A DNA stretch of 50,227 nucleotides from Gemmatimonadaceae bacterium (GTDB taxonomy: Bacteria; Gemmatimonadota; Gemmatimonadetes; Gemmatimonadales; Gemmatimonadaceae), in contig DASXKV010000052.1 in the NCBI GenBank assembly GCA_036496605.1, positions 1 through 50,227 on the forward strand, written 5' to 3'. Each line of letters starts with the position of its first letter. The stretch's first letter is position 1. The notes under the pieces were generated by a model that did no database searches, was not told the origin of the DNA, and was given only the letters and a program-made list of their open reading frames with translations. Positions 7,732 to 15,214 of the stretch are shown one piece after another. The translations under genes and the position numbers were made by a program.

Positions 7732-8814
7732 TCAGCCCTTCAAGCACCGATCAGTGATTTGCGATTTCGCATCTCCCCTATCGCCGATCGTCTTGTAAAA
7801 CTCGTCGAAGTATTCCAGGGTCTCCTTCACCCGATCGCCCTTCAAGAGCTGGCCGATCGGATCGTGATACAGCGCGTAGATCGAGTCTTTCTTTGCCCTG
7901 AACAGCTCGAACGTCGGCCCGAAGACCTCGTTAGGCAGGCAGTAACCGCGGTACAGACGCTCCCGCACACGGCGAATCGGGAGGCGGGAGTCAGGCGTTG
8001 CGTAGCGAGCGTTCACCGCGCCCGAAAAGTCGAAGTCGTAGGCAATCGGTATGTACATGCTGTCGGAGGTCACCAGCTCACTGTTGTGTTGCCCCGCCAC
8101 CGACCAGTCCGTGTTCCCGATCATGTACTGGAAGACGAAGTAGATTGCGGCGGCGCGGGGGTCGAGATCGCCGGCACCGGCGCCCTGGCCGAGCATCCGC
8201 ATCCCACCGACGCGATAGACGAGGGCCGCTGGCTCCTCCTCGATGAAGCCATAGCGTGTCGCGGCGACTTTGCCGCTTCCGCTGTCGGCGTAGCTCACGC
8301 GCGCCAGGCGCACGCGATGGCTGTAGCGCGTGAGTAGATTGTAAACACGGTAGAGCTGGAACTCCTGCAGCACGTACTGCTCGAACTCCTCGTTGTCCTT
8401 GCAGTATGTCACGAGCTTCGGCTTGTCGAGCTTCGTGAACTCGGTATGCTTCGCCGTCGACTTGGCGAAATCGAGCCGGATCGGCGGGAAATCGCAGTTG
8501 TTCAACCGCCAGATGCCGCGCGTCCTCACCTTGAGCGGAACCTCGACCGTACCCTCACTCGTGTCGGAGTACGTGATCGTCGCCTCGCGCCAGGGCGGCG
8601 TTTGCGTCTTGTCGCGACGCAGGCGGCCGAGGTTCGCCGTGAGGGTGAACTGAAGCGGCGCGTCACCAGTAAAGATCGGCGCGGGCTCGTGAGCGGAGAT
8701 GTCGACCTGCGTTGGCTCATCTTTCTTCGACTTTTTCTTCTTGCCCTGTTGCTCCTGTGCGGGAAGCGTCGCGGTTAGGCAGGCGATGGCAAGGACGGCG
8801 ATGAGGGCGCGCAT
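7732..8814 (-). CDS. Secreted CotH-like protein (tentative)
   Basis: A 360-residue exported protein (signal peptide MRALIAVLAIACLTATLPAQ), then a Lys-rich linker. The core has VRTRGIWRLNNCDFPPIRLD, reminiscent of the CotH R-G-N-(S/W)-x-K segment; a helix with YRVYNLLTRYSHRVRLARV; and GNTDWSVAGQHN, comparable to the D-W/HN catalytic region of CotH kinases. The DFDFSG segment could supply a metal-binding Asp. The neighbouring DUF4956 gene, often found beside CotH genes, supports this reading. CotH enzymes phosphorylate proteins or act in cell-envelope assembly; the substrate here is unknown. GAGG lies seven bases before the ATG. It is probably an operon with the upstream DUF4956 gene (32-nt gap). 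Confidence 0.6.
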   Translation of the reverse strand: MRALIAVLAIACLTATLPAQEQQGKKKKSKKDEPTQVDISAHEPAPIFTGDAPLQFTLTANLGRLRRDKTQTPPWREATITYSDTSEGTVEVPLKVRTRGIWRLNNCDFPPIRLDFAKSTAKHTEFTKLDKPKLVTYCKDNEEFEQYVLQEFQLYRVYNLLTRYSHRVRLARVSYADSGSGKVAATRYGFIEEEPAALVYRVGGMRMLGQGAGAGDLDPRAAAIYFVFQYMIGNTDWSVAGQHNSELVTSDSMYIPIAYDFDFSGAVNARYATPDSRLPIRRVRERLYRGYCLPNEVFGPTFELFRAKKDSIYALYHDPIGQLLKGDRVKETLEYFDEFYKTIGDRGDAKSQITDRCLKG

Positions 8815-8846
8815 CGGACACCTCGTTCGATGTGATAGAGCGAGAC

Positions 8847-9893
8847 TCAAGCTATGTCTACCCCACGCACCGGCTCGCCGAGCGCGCGCAGGGTCTGCAG
8901 CACCTGATCCGCCGGAATGCTCTTCCTGAGTGTCACTGCATACTCGACCACGTGGGAGCCGTCCGGTTCGTGCACCACGCCGCCGTACCGCCATCGCTTC
9001 AGATTCTCCTCGAGAATCGGCTCCATCGTCAGGCGCGTCGTCGACACGTCCGTCGTCCGGATTCGCAGCAGCGCCTCACGACGACCCTCCGGATCCGGCG
9101 TCTCCGGACTGTGCCGCCGCGCCCGCCGCCACGCCCGATCGGCAACGGCTGCCAATTGCTCCGCCGACATGTCCTCGAATACCTGCTCGTCCACCCGCGC
9201 GACGAAGCTACCCGTGCGGCTCATCTGCTCCATCGCGCGTTGCAAGCGTCGCTCGGCCATCCGCCCTTCGAGCGCCGGCGAACGTCCGAAGTCCGAGTAC
9301 CAGAGCGCGAGTGCCACGGCGTTGAACAGCACCGAGATCACGACCGCGACCGGCAGGTCCACCGCCGACGCCAGACCGATCGCCGTACCGAGGAAGATGT
9401 AGACCGCGTCCTTGCTGTCGTCGAGCGTGTTGCGGAAACGCACCGCCGCAACGATGCCGGCGAGGCTGAACGCGAGTGCCACGCTGTACTTCACGAGGAC
9501 GACGATCCCCGACACGAGCAGCGGAAGGACGATCAGTGTTTGTACAACGGATTGCTGGTAGCCTCGTTTGGCGCGCGTGCGGGTGTAAACCCACGCGGTG
9601 GGGAGCGCGAGGAGAACCGACGCGATCATCGCCAGAGCGACCGTGACCGCCAGCGTCGTCTGATCGAGCGGCGTGGCGACTACTCGGCCCTTTCGCCCGG
9701 TCTCGACGGCGCCCGCTCCGGCAGTGCCGAACAAAGCGTCCAGCGACTCGTGCGCGATGAGCTCCGACCGCGGCAGGTACCGCCACACGAGCACCATCGC
9801 TCCGATGATCACGGCGTAATAGCAGAGCAACCGGACGATCAGGTTACCGGTCACCTTGCCGAGCCACGTCGTCCGGCCGTTCGATGTCGCCAT
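8847..9893 (-). CDS. DUF4956 domain membrane protein
   Basis: A 348-residue inner-membrane protein. A first helix (residues about 15-38) is followed by a periplasmic loop, then three to four helices between about 80 and 205 including VRFRNTLDDSKDAVYIFLG, the recognisable DUF4956 signature. A soluble C-terminal domain of about 140 residues follows. DUF4956 proteins are commonly encoded with CotH-like and VTC-domain polyphosphate polymerase genes; the molecular role is not established. GGAGG eight bases upstream fixes the ATG at 9893; the open frame continues further but without such a site. It is divergent from the lipoprotein cluster that begins at 9995. Confidence 0.85.
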   Translation of the reverse strand: MATSNGRTTWLGKVTGNLIVRLLCYYAVIIGAMVLVWRYLPRSELIAHESLDALFGTAGAGAVETGRKGRVVATPLDQTTLAVTVALAMIASVLLALPTAWVYTRTRAKRGYQQSVVQTLIVLPLLVSGIVVLVKYSVALAFSLAGIVAAVRFRNTLDDSKDAVYIFLGTAIGLASAVDLPVAVVISVLFNAVALALWYSDFGRSPALEGRMAERRLQRAMEQMSRTGSFVARVDEQVFEDMSAEQLAAVADRAWRRARRHSPETPDPEGRREALLRIRTTDVSTTRLTMEPILEENLKRWRYGGVVHEPDGSHVVEYAVTLRKSIPADQVLQTLRALGEPVRGVDIA

Positions 9894-9994
9894 CTCTCGT
9901 TCCTCCGGAGTGCTTAACGGCCGCAACGACGACCGAATATGCCGTTTTGCTTCTGGCGCCGCGAGATCGTCCTTTCTGGAGACTCACTGGCCTC

Positions 9995-10744
9995 ATGCGC
10001 CCTCTTCGACGACTCCTCGCGCGCTCGTTACTCGCGCCCTTTCTGCTTCTGCCGCTGCTCAATTGCAGCTATCCAAAGCCGTCGGCAAAGGCGGTCGCCG
10101 GGGCGCTTACGCACGCGAGCACCTTCACCGAGCCGAAAATGCTCGCGGTGCCGCGACGAGTGGAGACCAAGACGCCGGCGTCGATGGGCGGCGGTGCCCT
10201 GGACGACCGACAACTCGCGAAGATCGATCCCGTCGTCGCCATTCTGCATGCGAACAAGCTCGTGGACGTGCAAGACGTCTACGGCCCAGACGGCGCCTCC
10301 GGCGGCTACTTCCACGTGCTCTCGATCACACCATCGAGCGACGCGTCGCCCGATCTGTTTATCGAAAGCGACGATCCGGGTCCGCCCGGGCTGTGGACGA
10401 GTGTTCGCAAGACGCCTGGCTGGCGTGTGACGCTCGGACGACGCGAGATCGTGAACGTCGGGCAGATCATCGACTCCAGCTCACCCGTCGCCGATAAGCT
10501 CTCCCCAGGTTACGTGCTCGCCGACGTCGGCTTTCGGTGGGTGCCGACCGAGATCGGCAAGGTGTTCGATCAGGGCGCGCTTAGCTTCGACGACATGTCA
10601 CGCGACCTTCAGCAGGCCACGGTGAACGCGGGTGATCTCGATAGTCGCGTGACTTACAACGGTCGCGTGTGGCTCACACGCGACAAGAAGGGCGAATGGC
10701 AGGTGACGCTCTTTGATTGCCGCCGCTGCTCGACCCAATCGTAA
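9995..10744 (+). CDS. Lipoprotein, paralogue 1 of 3 in tandem
   Basis: A 249-residue lipoprotein: Arg-rich start MRPLRRLLARSL, hydrophobic core, lipobox LLNC at about residue 24. The mature sequence shares a pattern with the next two genes. This is A..(8)..ASTFTEPKMLAVPR, then IDPVVAIL with VYGP, then GWRVTLGRREI, VGFRWVPTEIG..FD, a Gln-rich LQQATV segment and a C-terminal VWLTRDKKGEWQV. No known domain is recognised. It is shorter than its paralogues in the linker region. Stop TAA is immediately followed by the ATG of the next gene, so the three are surely co-transcribed. Likely periplasmic, anchored to a membrane. Confidence 0.75.
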   Translation: MRPLRRLLARSLLAPFLLLPLLNCSYPKPSAKAVAGALTHASTFTEPKMLAVPRRVETKTPASMGGGALDDRQLAKIDPVVAILHANKLVDVQDVYGPDGASGGYFHVLSITPSSDASPDLFIESDDPGPPGLWTSVRKTPGWRVTLGRREIVNVGQIIDSSSPVADKLSPGYVLADVGFRWVPTEIGKVFDQGALSFDDMSRDLQQATVNAGDLDSRVTYNGRVWLTRDKKGEWQVTLFDCRRCSTQS

Positions 10745-11740
10745 ATGACCCCCAAGCCTGTCATTCTGAGCGCAGCGAAGAATCTGCTTTTGCTCGCTGC
10801 CGCACTGGTCTCGGCCTGCGGTGGCCCGCCAATCTCGAAGCAGAAAGCGAGCGGAATCGTCGAAGCATCGGCTGCATTCAAGTCCCCAAAGCTCGTCTAC
10901 CTTCCGCGCGTGCTCGCCATCCCCGCCGACGGCATCGTCAGCAGCTCGGCGACCCGCGAGGGCGAGGCACTGAACATCATTCAGATCGCCTCTGTCGATC
11001 CCGTCGTCGCCGTCCTGCGCGCCCGCGACCGCGTGACGATCGAAGATTTCGTGAGCGCCGTGCCTGGCTCGGACATGCTGGCGCCCAAACCAAGCGCCGA
11101 TACGACGGCAACCGACAGCACGTCAGACTCGACGAAGACGCCGAGAGATTCGACCAGGCCGCGCGGCGATACGACGAAAGCCCGAGGTGACTCGGTGAAG
11201 CACCACGTTGCGAAGCCGCAGCCTCGACTCGACGAGCCGCGTTCGAGTCCGCCGCCTGAGCCGCCGCTTGCGCAAGCCTGGGTTCACACCCTGCGCGTCA
11301 CCCCGCGCCCTCAGCTGCAGACCGACGAGCTCGCGCCCGACGACGGCGACGACAATCCCGAGTCACCGCGCGCCGCCTACAACGCGCGGCCGATTGGACG
11401 CACGCCGGGTTGGAGCCTTGCCGTCGGATCCCGAGATATGATTCGCATACTCGAAGTCGCTGCGTATACGCCGACACGGAGCGATCCGGCGGGCGAAGCA
11501 CGCGTCGACTTTCTCTGGCGATGGCGTCCGACCAAACCTGGCGCGCCGTTCGACACGGAGAGCGCCGAATACCAGTCGCTTCCGGGCGAGGTGCAGCAGG
11601 CGGCGATCGACGGCGCCGTCACGGTCGATACGTCCAACCCGCACTGGAGTCGCGCCTATCTGGCACGCGACGGCGCGAAGTGGAAGGTGACGAGCGTCGA
11701 CTGGAACTACGGCGCCGACAAACCGCACGACCGCTGGTAG
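10745..11740 (+). CDS. Lipoprotein, paralogue 2 of 3, with repeat-derived signal peptide
   Basis: A 331-residue lipoprotein with lipobox LVSAC at about residues 21-25. It shares the paralogue pattern: ASAAFKSPKLVYLPR, VDPVVAVLR, TPGWSLAVGSRDMI, VDFLWRWRPTKPGAPFD, EVQQAA and RAYLARDGAKWKV. It carries an extra low-complexity Thr/Asp/Ser/Lys linker (about residues 117-150, TTATDSTSDSTKTPRDS and similar). Its signal sequence MTPKPVILSAAKNLLLLAA is encoded by a copy of a widespread bacterial intergenic repeat (see the repeat at 10757-10787). The ATG directly abuts the stop of paralogue 1 with no room for its own Shine-Dalgarno outside that gene, so translation probably depends on re-initiation. 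Confidence 0.75.
   Translation: MTPKPVILSAAKNLLLLAAALVSACGGPPISKQKASGIVEASAAFKSPKLVYLPRVLAIPADGIVSSSATREGEALNIIQIASVDPVVAVLRARDRVTIEDFVSAVPGSDMLAPKPSADTTATDSTSDSTKTPRDSTRPRGDTTKARGDSVKHHVAKPQPRLDEPRSSPPPEPPLAQAWVHTLRVTPRPQLQTDELAPDDGDDNPESPRAAYNARPIGRTPGWSLAVGSRDMIRILEVAAYTPTRSDPAGEARVDFLWRWRPTKPGAPFDTESAEYQSLPGEVQQAAIDGAVTVDTSNPHWSRAYLARDGAKWKVTSVDWNYGADKPHDRW
10757..10787. repeat. Dispersed repeat TCATTCTGAGCGCAGCGAAG inside a gene start
   Basis: The core TCATTCTGAGCGCAGCGAAG (10761-10780) with its flanks matches a short repeat I know as common between genes in diverse bacteria. Its tell-tale translations are VILSAAKNL on one strand and RFFAALRMT on the other; both are seen here. It normally sits in non-coding DNA. 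In this window it forms codons 5-15 of a lipoprotein. Confidence 0.8.
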
Positions 11741-11746
11741 GTCGAG

Positions 11747-12559
11747 ATGGCCATGGGCTGCCTCCCGAGCCGCCAGCGCCTAACGACTATCGCTGTCGTC
11801 GGCTCCGTTGGGCTCGCGGGCTGCCTTTCCAAGCCGATCACGAAGGATGAAGCGGCGACGCTCGTGCGCGGCTCGACGGCGTTTACGCGCCCAAAGTTCG
11901 CCCACATCCCTCGGCAGTTGACATTTCAGCGCGGCTTCGTCTCGCAGTATGGCACCGAGGGAATTCTCTCGATCGCCGATCTCGCAACCGTCGATCCGAC
12001 ATTGGCAATCCTCAAGCTCGTGCGGGTCGTGAATGTGAGCGAGAGCATCTACGGACCGGGGCGCGGCGCGATGCACCAACTCGTCGTCACACCCTCCGGC
12101 ATCGACAGCACGTCACTGATCGCGGACGAGGATCCGCGCGCCGCGGGGCTCGACCAGCAGGAGAACATGGACGCGCAGGAGGAACGGCCGCGCGTCGGAG
12201 CCACGGGTTGGAGTCAGTTCAAGAAGGATATCGGCTGGCGCGTGCCGATGGGGACGCGGCAGTTTCTCCGGGTTGAACAGATTCACAACTGGAAGGACGC
12301 GAACGAGAACATCCCGGTGAACGAGCTGGCTGTGGATTTCCGCTGGCGGTGGGTGCCCAACGACTTCGGCGACGCCTTCGACTCGCGCAGCGAGACTTTC
12401 AACTCGTTGCCGAACGAGGTGCAGGAGGGCGCGAAGACGTGGGGTGTCCGGATGAACACGGAAGCGTCGATGCGAAGCCGAGCGTACCTGCACCGCGTCG
12501 GTGACAGATGGCAGCTCAGGGTGATTCAGTGGTCGTTCGGCAGCGGCAATCCGCGTTGA
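11747..12559 (+). CDS. Lipoprotein, paralogue 3 of 3 in tandem
   Basis: A 270-residue lipoprotein with lipobox LAGC at about residues 24-27. It has the same conserved blocks as the two preceding genes: GSTAFTRPKFAHIPRQL, VDPTLAIL with IYGPG, GWRVPMGTRQFLRV, VDFRWRWVPNDFGDAFD, LPNEVQEGA and RAYLHRVGDRWQLRVIQW. This copy has an insertion with EDPRAAGLDQQENMDAQEE. No function is recognised. It ends the tandem set; the next gene is convergent. Confidence 0.75.
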   Translation: MAMGCLPSRQRLTTIAVVGSVGLAGCLSKPITKDEAATLVRGSTAFTRPKFAHIPRQLTFQRGFVSQYGTEGILSIADLATVDPTLAILKLVRVVNVSESIYGPGRGAMHQLVVTPSGIDSTSLIADEDPRAAGLDQQENMDAQEERPRVGATGWSQFKKDIGWRVPMGTRQFLRVEQIHNWKDANENIPVNELAVDFRWRWVPNDFGDAFDSRSETFNSLPNEVQEGAKTWGVRMNTEASMRSRAYLHRVGDRWQLRVIQWSFGSGNPR

Positions 12560-12620
12560 CGATTCAGCTCTTTGAAGGACAACCTCGGTCGTTGAAAAGA
12601 GGCGCAGACCTCCTTTACAA

Positions 12621-13442
12621 TCACATCGCACTTCGTGTTTTTCGTCGTACCTGCCCGTGATTCAAGAGCGCGACAAGCACGACCCCACCAATGACGTTCC
12701 CGAGAATCGCCGGCACCTCGAATCCAAAGAGCATCGCGCTCCACGGCGCATCGCCGATCGTGGCACGATAGAATGCGTCGACGGCGCCCGCGATCGAGTG
12801 TTTGAATCCGAACGCCGCGATCGGCGCCGTCGTCAGCCAGACGAAGATGATCTGTCCGACCGCGGAGCGCGTCGCCGCGATGAGCCACGCCATGAGCGCG
12901 ATGAGCCAGCCCGCCCAGATTGCTCTGTAGAACACCAGCGCCGCGCCGCCTTCGGTCGCGCTGCGCGCCGCGTCGAGTAATGGTCCACGCAGAGTGTCGT
13001 CCACCACTCGCGTGTGCGCGACGACGACCGCAAAGAGCAAGGCGCCAATCAGATTCAGCGGGAGCACGATCGACCAGAGCCGAAGCAATTGCACGAGCGT
13101 TTGGCGATTCCGCCGTTCCAGCAACGGGATCACGGGCTCGAGCGTGTTCTCGGTGAAGAGCTGGTGGCGCGCATGGACGACGTACACGAAGCCTAACGGG
13201 TACGCGAGCGCCGCCGCGGCGGTGTGCAACGACGGCGGGAAGATCGATCTCAGGAACGCGGTTGCGAGAAAGCTGAAGCCGACGAGCAGCCCCGATGCGA
13301 TCGACGACCACATGAGCTCCGCCGCGGGCCGCTCGAGCTCTTCCTGCGCAGCCTCGCTGACATTCTCGTGAATCTCCTCAGCGGAGAAGCGCGTGCCCAC
13401 TTGTGGCGCGCCGTCTCCGCGACGAGCTCCCGTTTCTTCCAC
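12621..13442 (-). CDS. Formate/nitrite transporter (FNT) family channel
   Basis: A 273-residue membrane protein with about 6 helices after a charged, cytoplasmic N-terminus of about 40 residues. Family features include YPLGFVYVVHARHQLFTENT, matching the FNT helix with the P/G-broken loop and the conserved ENT, and FGFKHSIAG..DAFY in the C-terminal half. The closest relatives are YfdC-like members rather than FocA or NirC, given the long N-terminal extension and HQLFTENTLEPVIPL. Such channels pass small monovalent anions (formate, nitrite, acetate); the substrate is not evident from context. GTG start with GGGAGG six bases upstream. Confidence 0.85.
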   Translation of the reverse strand: MEETGARRGDGAPQVGTRFSAEEIHENVSEAAQEELERPAAELMWSSIASGLLVGFSFLATAFLRSIFPPSLHTAAAALAYPLGFVYVVHARHQLFTENTLEPVIPLLERRNRQTLVQLLRLWSIVLPLNLIGALLFAVVVAHTRVVDDTLRGPLLDAARSATEGGAALVFYRAIWAGWLIALMAWLIAATRSAVGQIIFVWLTTAPIAAFGFKHSIAGAVDAFYRATIGDAPWSAMLFGFEVPAILGNVIGGVVLVALLNHGQVRRKTRSAM

Positions 13443-13520
13443 GTCCCGCCTCCCCTTGGCCCACCACTAGTCGTCGTGGGCATGGGAAGAACCGTACCCG
13501 AAGCAACTAGCAGTTCGGTC

Positions 13521-14096
13521 TCACGAATGCGATGCCGACAATGAGCGGCGTTCGGGCATTTGCGTGACGCCACCCGAAATGATGAACGCCATCACGTCGG
13601 CGCTCTCCGCCGGGAGCGGTGTGATCTGCGCCGATGGCACGACGAGGAGTTGTCCCGCGAAGCCATACGACTGCGGCACGTACACGGTGACATGATCCGT
13701 GAGTCCGATGACAGCGAGCGACTCCTGCGTCAAGAAGCCGAGCACGCGAATACCACTCTGAGGCATGGGAGCGACGAGCACCGGCTTGTCGAATCGTCGC
13801 TTCTCGCCGACGAACGCGTTCAGCAGATCACGCGTCGAGCCGTAGAGCAGCCGCACGAACGGCAGCCGTTGGAGCAGCGTCTCGACGGCCGCCAATAAGC
13901 CACGCGTGATGAGGTTGGAGGCGAGAAATCCGACGACCGTGATCAATACGATCGTCAGCAGGAAACCGACACCGGGGATTGGGAATCCCAGCCAGTTGTC
14001 GATGCTCGTGAAAATCGCGTAACAGACGTAGATCGTCACGGCGACGGGCGCAACGACGATCACGCCACGAAAGAAGTAGTTGAGCAGGCGGGACAT
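13521..14096 (-). CDS. DUF502 family membrane protein
   Basis: A 191-residue protein starting MSRLLNYFFRGVIVVAPVA, with two transmembrane helices (about residues 8-27 and 43-66) separated by a short loop containing DNWL. It then has a soluble region with RLPFVRLLYGSTRDLLNAF and VLGFLTQE, typical of DUF502. These proteins are widespread in bacteria and plants (the COV1 family), and the function is unsettled. The frame is open a further 18 codons upstream, but the family begins at the ATG chosen. It is preceded by C-rich DNA with no clear Shine-Dalgarno. Confidence 0.85.
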   Translation of the reverse strand: MSRLLNYFFRGVIVVAPVAVTIYVCYAIFTSIDNWLGFPIPGVGFLLTIVLITVVGFLASNLITRGLLAAVETLLQRLPFVRLLYGSTRDLLNAFVGEKRRFDKPVLVAPMPQSGIRVLGFLTQESLAVIGLTDHVTVYVPQSYGFAGQLLVVPSAQITPLPAESADVMAFIISGGVTQMPERRSLSASHS

Positions 14097-14228
14097 TTGG
14101 GGGGGCGGAAGAGTCCGACCGACAATCGGAAGCAACGCGGGCAAGTTCAATCTGATAGACTAATCGAGATCAGCCTACTGGCCTCTCACTTGCCCGTTTC
14201 CGCCGCTGACATCTCTTCCGAGGCCGTC

Positions 14229-14441
14229 ATGACGACCGACCGTGAAAATAAAGGGCCGTCCGACACTCCGTCGCCAACTCCGCGCGAGCGAGCGGGACAA
14301 TCGAGCGATCAGGATTCGATCATACCCGGTCGCCATGGCAAACACGGCGGAAGCGAGGAATCGGAAGGCGCACCGCAAGACGAAACTCCTGAGGCAACAC
14401 CGCCAACGGAGCGAGACGACGCCAATCGCGCGAGACGCTGA
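14229..14441 (+). CDS. Short disordered protein coupled to udgX
   Basis: A 70-residue highly charged, Pro/Ser/Glu-rich peptide beginning MTTDRENKGPSDTPSPTPRE, with no hydrophobic core; probably disordered. GAGG lies five bases before the ATG. Its stop codon overlaps the start of udgX by one base (TGATG), which argues for real translation and coupling. I recognise no family. A role as a leader peptide that sets UdgX translation, or as a partner protein, is speculative. Confidence 0.45.
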   Translation: MTTDRENKGPSDTPSPTPRERAGQSSDQDSIIPGRHGKHGGSEESEGAPQDETPEATPPTERDDANRARR

Positions 14442-15172
14442 TGCCGGCGCGCGTTGGAACGACCTCGCACAAGACGAGAGGTCGAGCATCGGCAAAGCCG
14501 ATCACGGCACCACGCACCAAAGCTCCTGCCGGCAAACGAGGCACCGCGACTGGCTCGGCGGCCGACTTCATACCGCCGCATCCCACGCTGCCCAAACTAC
14601 GCACGGCGGCGATGACCTGTCGCGGATGTCATCTCTGGACGCTCGGCACGCAAGCGGTGTTTGGCGAAGGACCGAAGCGCGCTCGCGTCATGATCGTCGG
14701 CGAGCAACCAGGCGATCAGGAAGATCGCGCCGGGCATCCCTTCGTTGGCCCGTCGGGCAAGCTGCTCGATCGCGCGCTCGAAAACGCGGGCATCGACCGT
14801 GACGACGTGTACGTTACGAACGCAGTGAAGCACTTCAAGTGGGAGCGCGGCGAGAAGAGTGCGCGTCGGATTCACAAGAAGCCTAACGACGCCGAGATTC
14901 GGGCGTGTCATCCCTGGCTCACGGAGGAAATTCGGCTCGTGCAACCGCAGGTCATCGTCTGCCTCGGCGCAACGGCGGCGCAGGCGATCATGGGCAAGAG
15001 CTTTCGTGTCACGAAGGAGCGCGGCCGCGCCGTGACCGCGCCGAGCGGCGGCGTCGTCATCGCCTCGGTCCACCCATCGTCGGTGCTGCGCGCTCCCGAT
15101 CCGGCGGCGCGGGTGCAGGCCGAGCGTGACTTCTTCGCCGACATGAAGAAGGTGGCGCGCCATCTCGGATGA
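14441..15172 (+). CDS. udgX: UdgX-type uracil-DNA glycosylase (covalent uracil-DNA binder)
   Basis: A 243-residue member of the UDG superfamily. After a Lys/Arg-rich tail of about 50 residues come the Cys pair CRGC and motif A GEQPGDQEDRAGHPFVGPSG (residues about 87-106). YVTNAVKHFKWE follows, then the UdgX-specific loop ARRIH at 141-145, further Cys residues (RACHPWL, IVCLGATAAQ) for a 4Fe-4S cluster, and motif B VHPSSVLR. In characterised UdgX the histidine of the RRIH loop attacks the deoxyribose and leaves the enzyme covalently bound to DNA after uracil release. All the necessary residues are present, so that chemistry is expected. It is followed 42 nt later by an AlkA-like glycosylase, giving a small base-repair locus. 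Confidence 0.9.
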   Translation: MPARVGTTSHKTRGRASAKPITAPRTKAPAGKRGTATGSAADFIPPHPTLPKLRTAAMTCRGCHLWTLGTQAVFGEGPKRARVMIVGEQPGDQEDRAGHPFVGPSGKLLDRALENAGIDRDDVYVTNAVKHFKWERGEKSARRIHKKPNDAEIRACHPWLTEEIRLVQPQVIVCLGATAAQAIMGKSFRVTKERGRAVTAPSGGVVIASVHPSSVLRAPDPAARVQAERDFFADMKKVARHLG

Positions 15173-15214
15173 CGTCCTGGCGCCCCGCTTGACGGAGCGC
15201 GCATTCTTCAGGGC

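Noticed and set aside
8832-9917. 361-codon plus-strand frame opposite the DUF4956 gene
   Set aside because: Shadow of a well-supported membrane protein; composition dominated by Arg and His.
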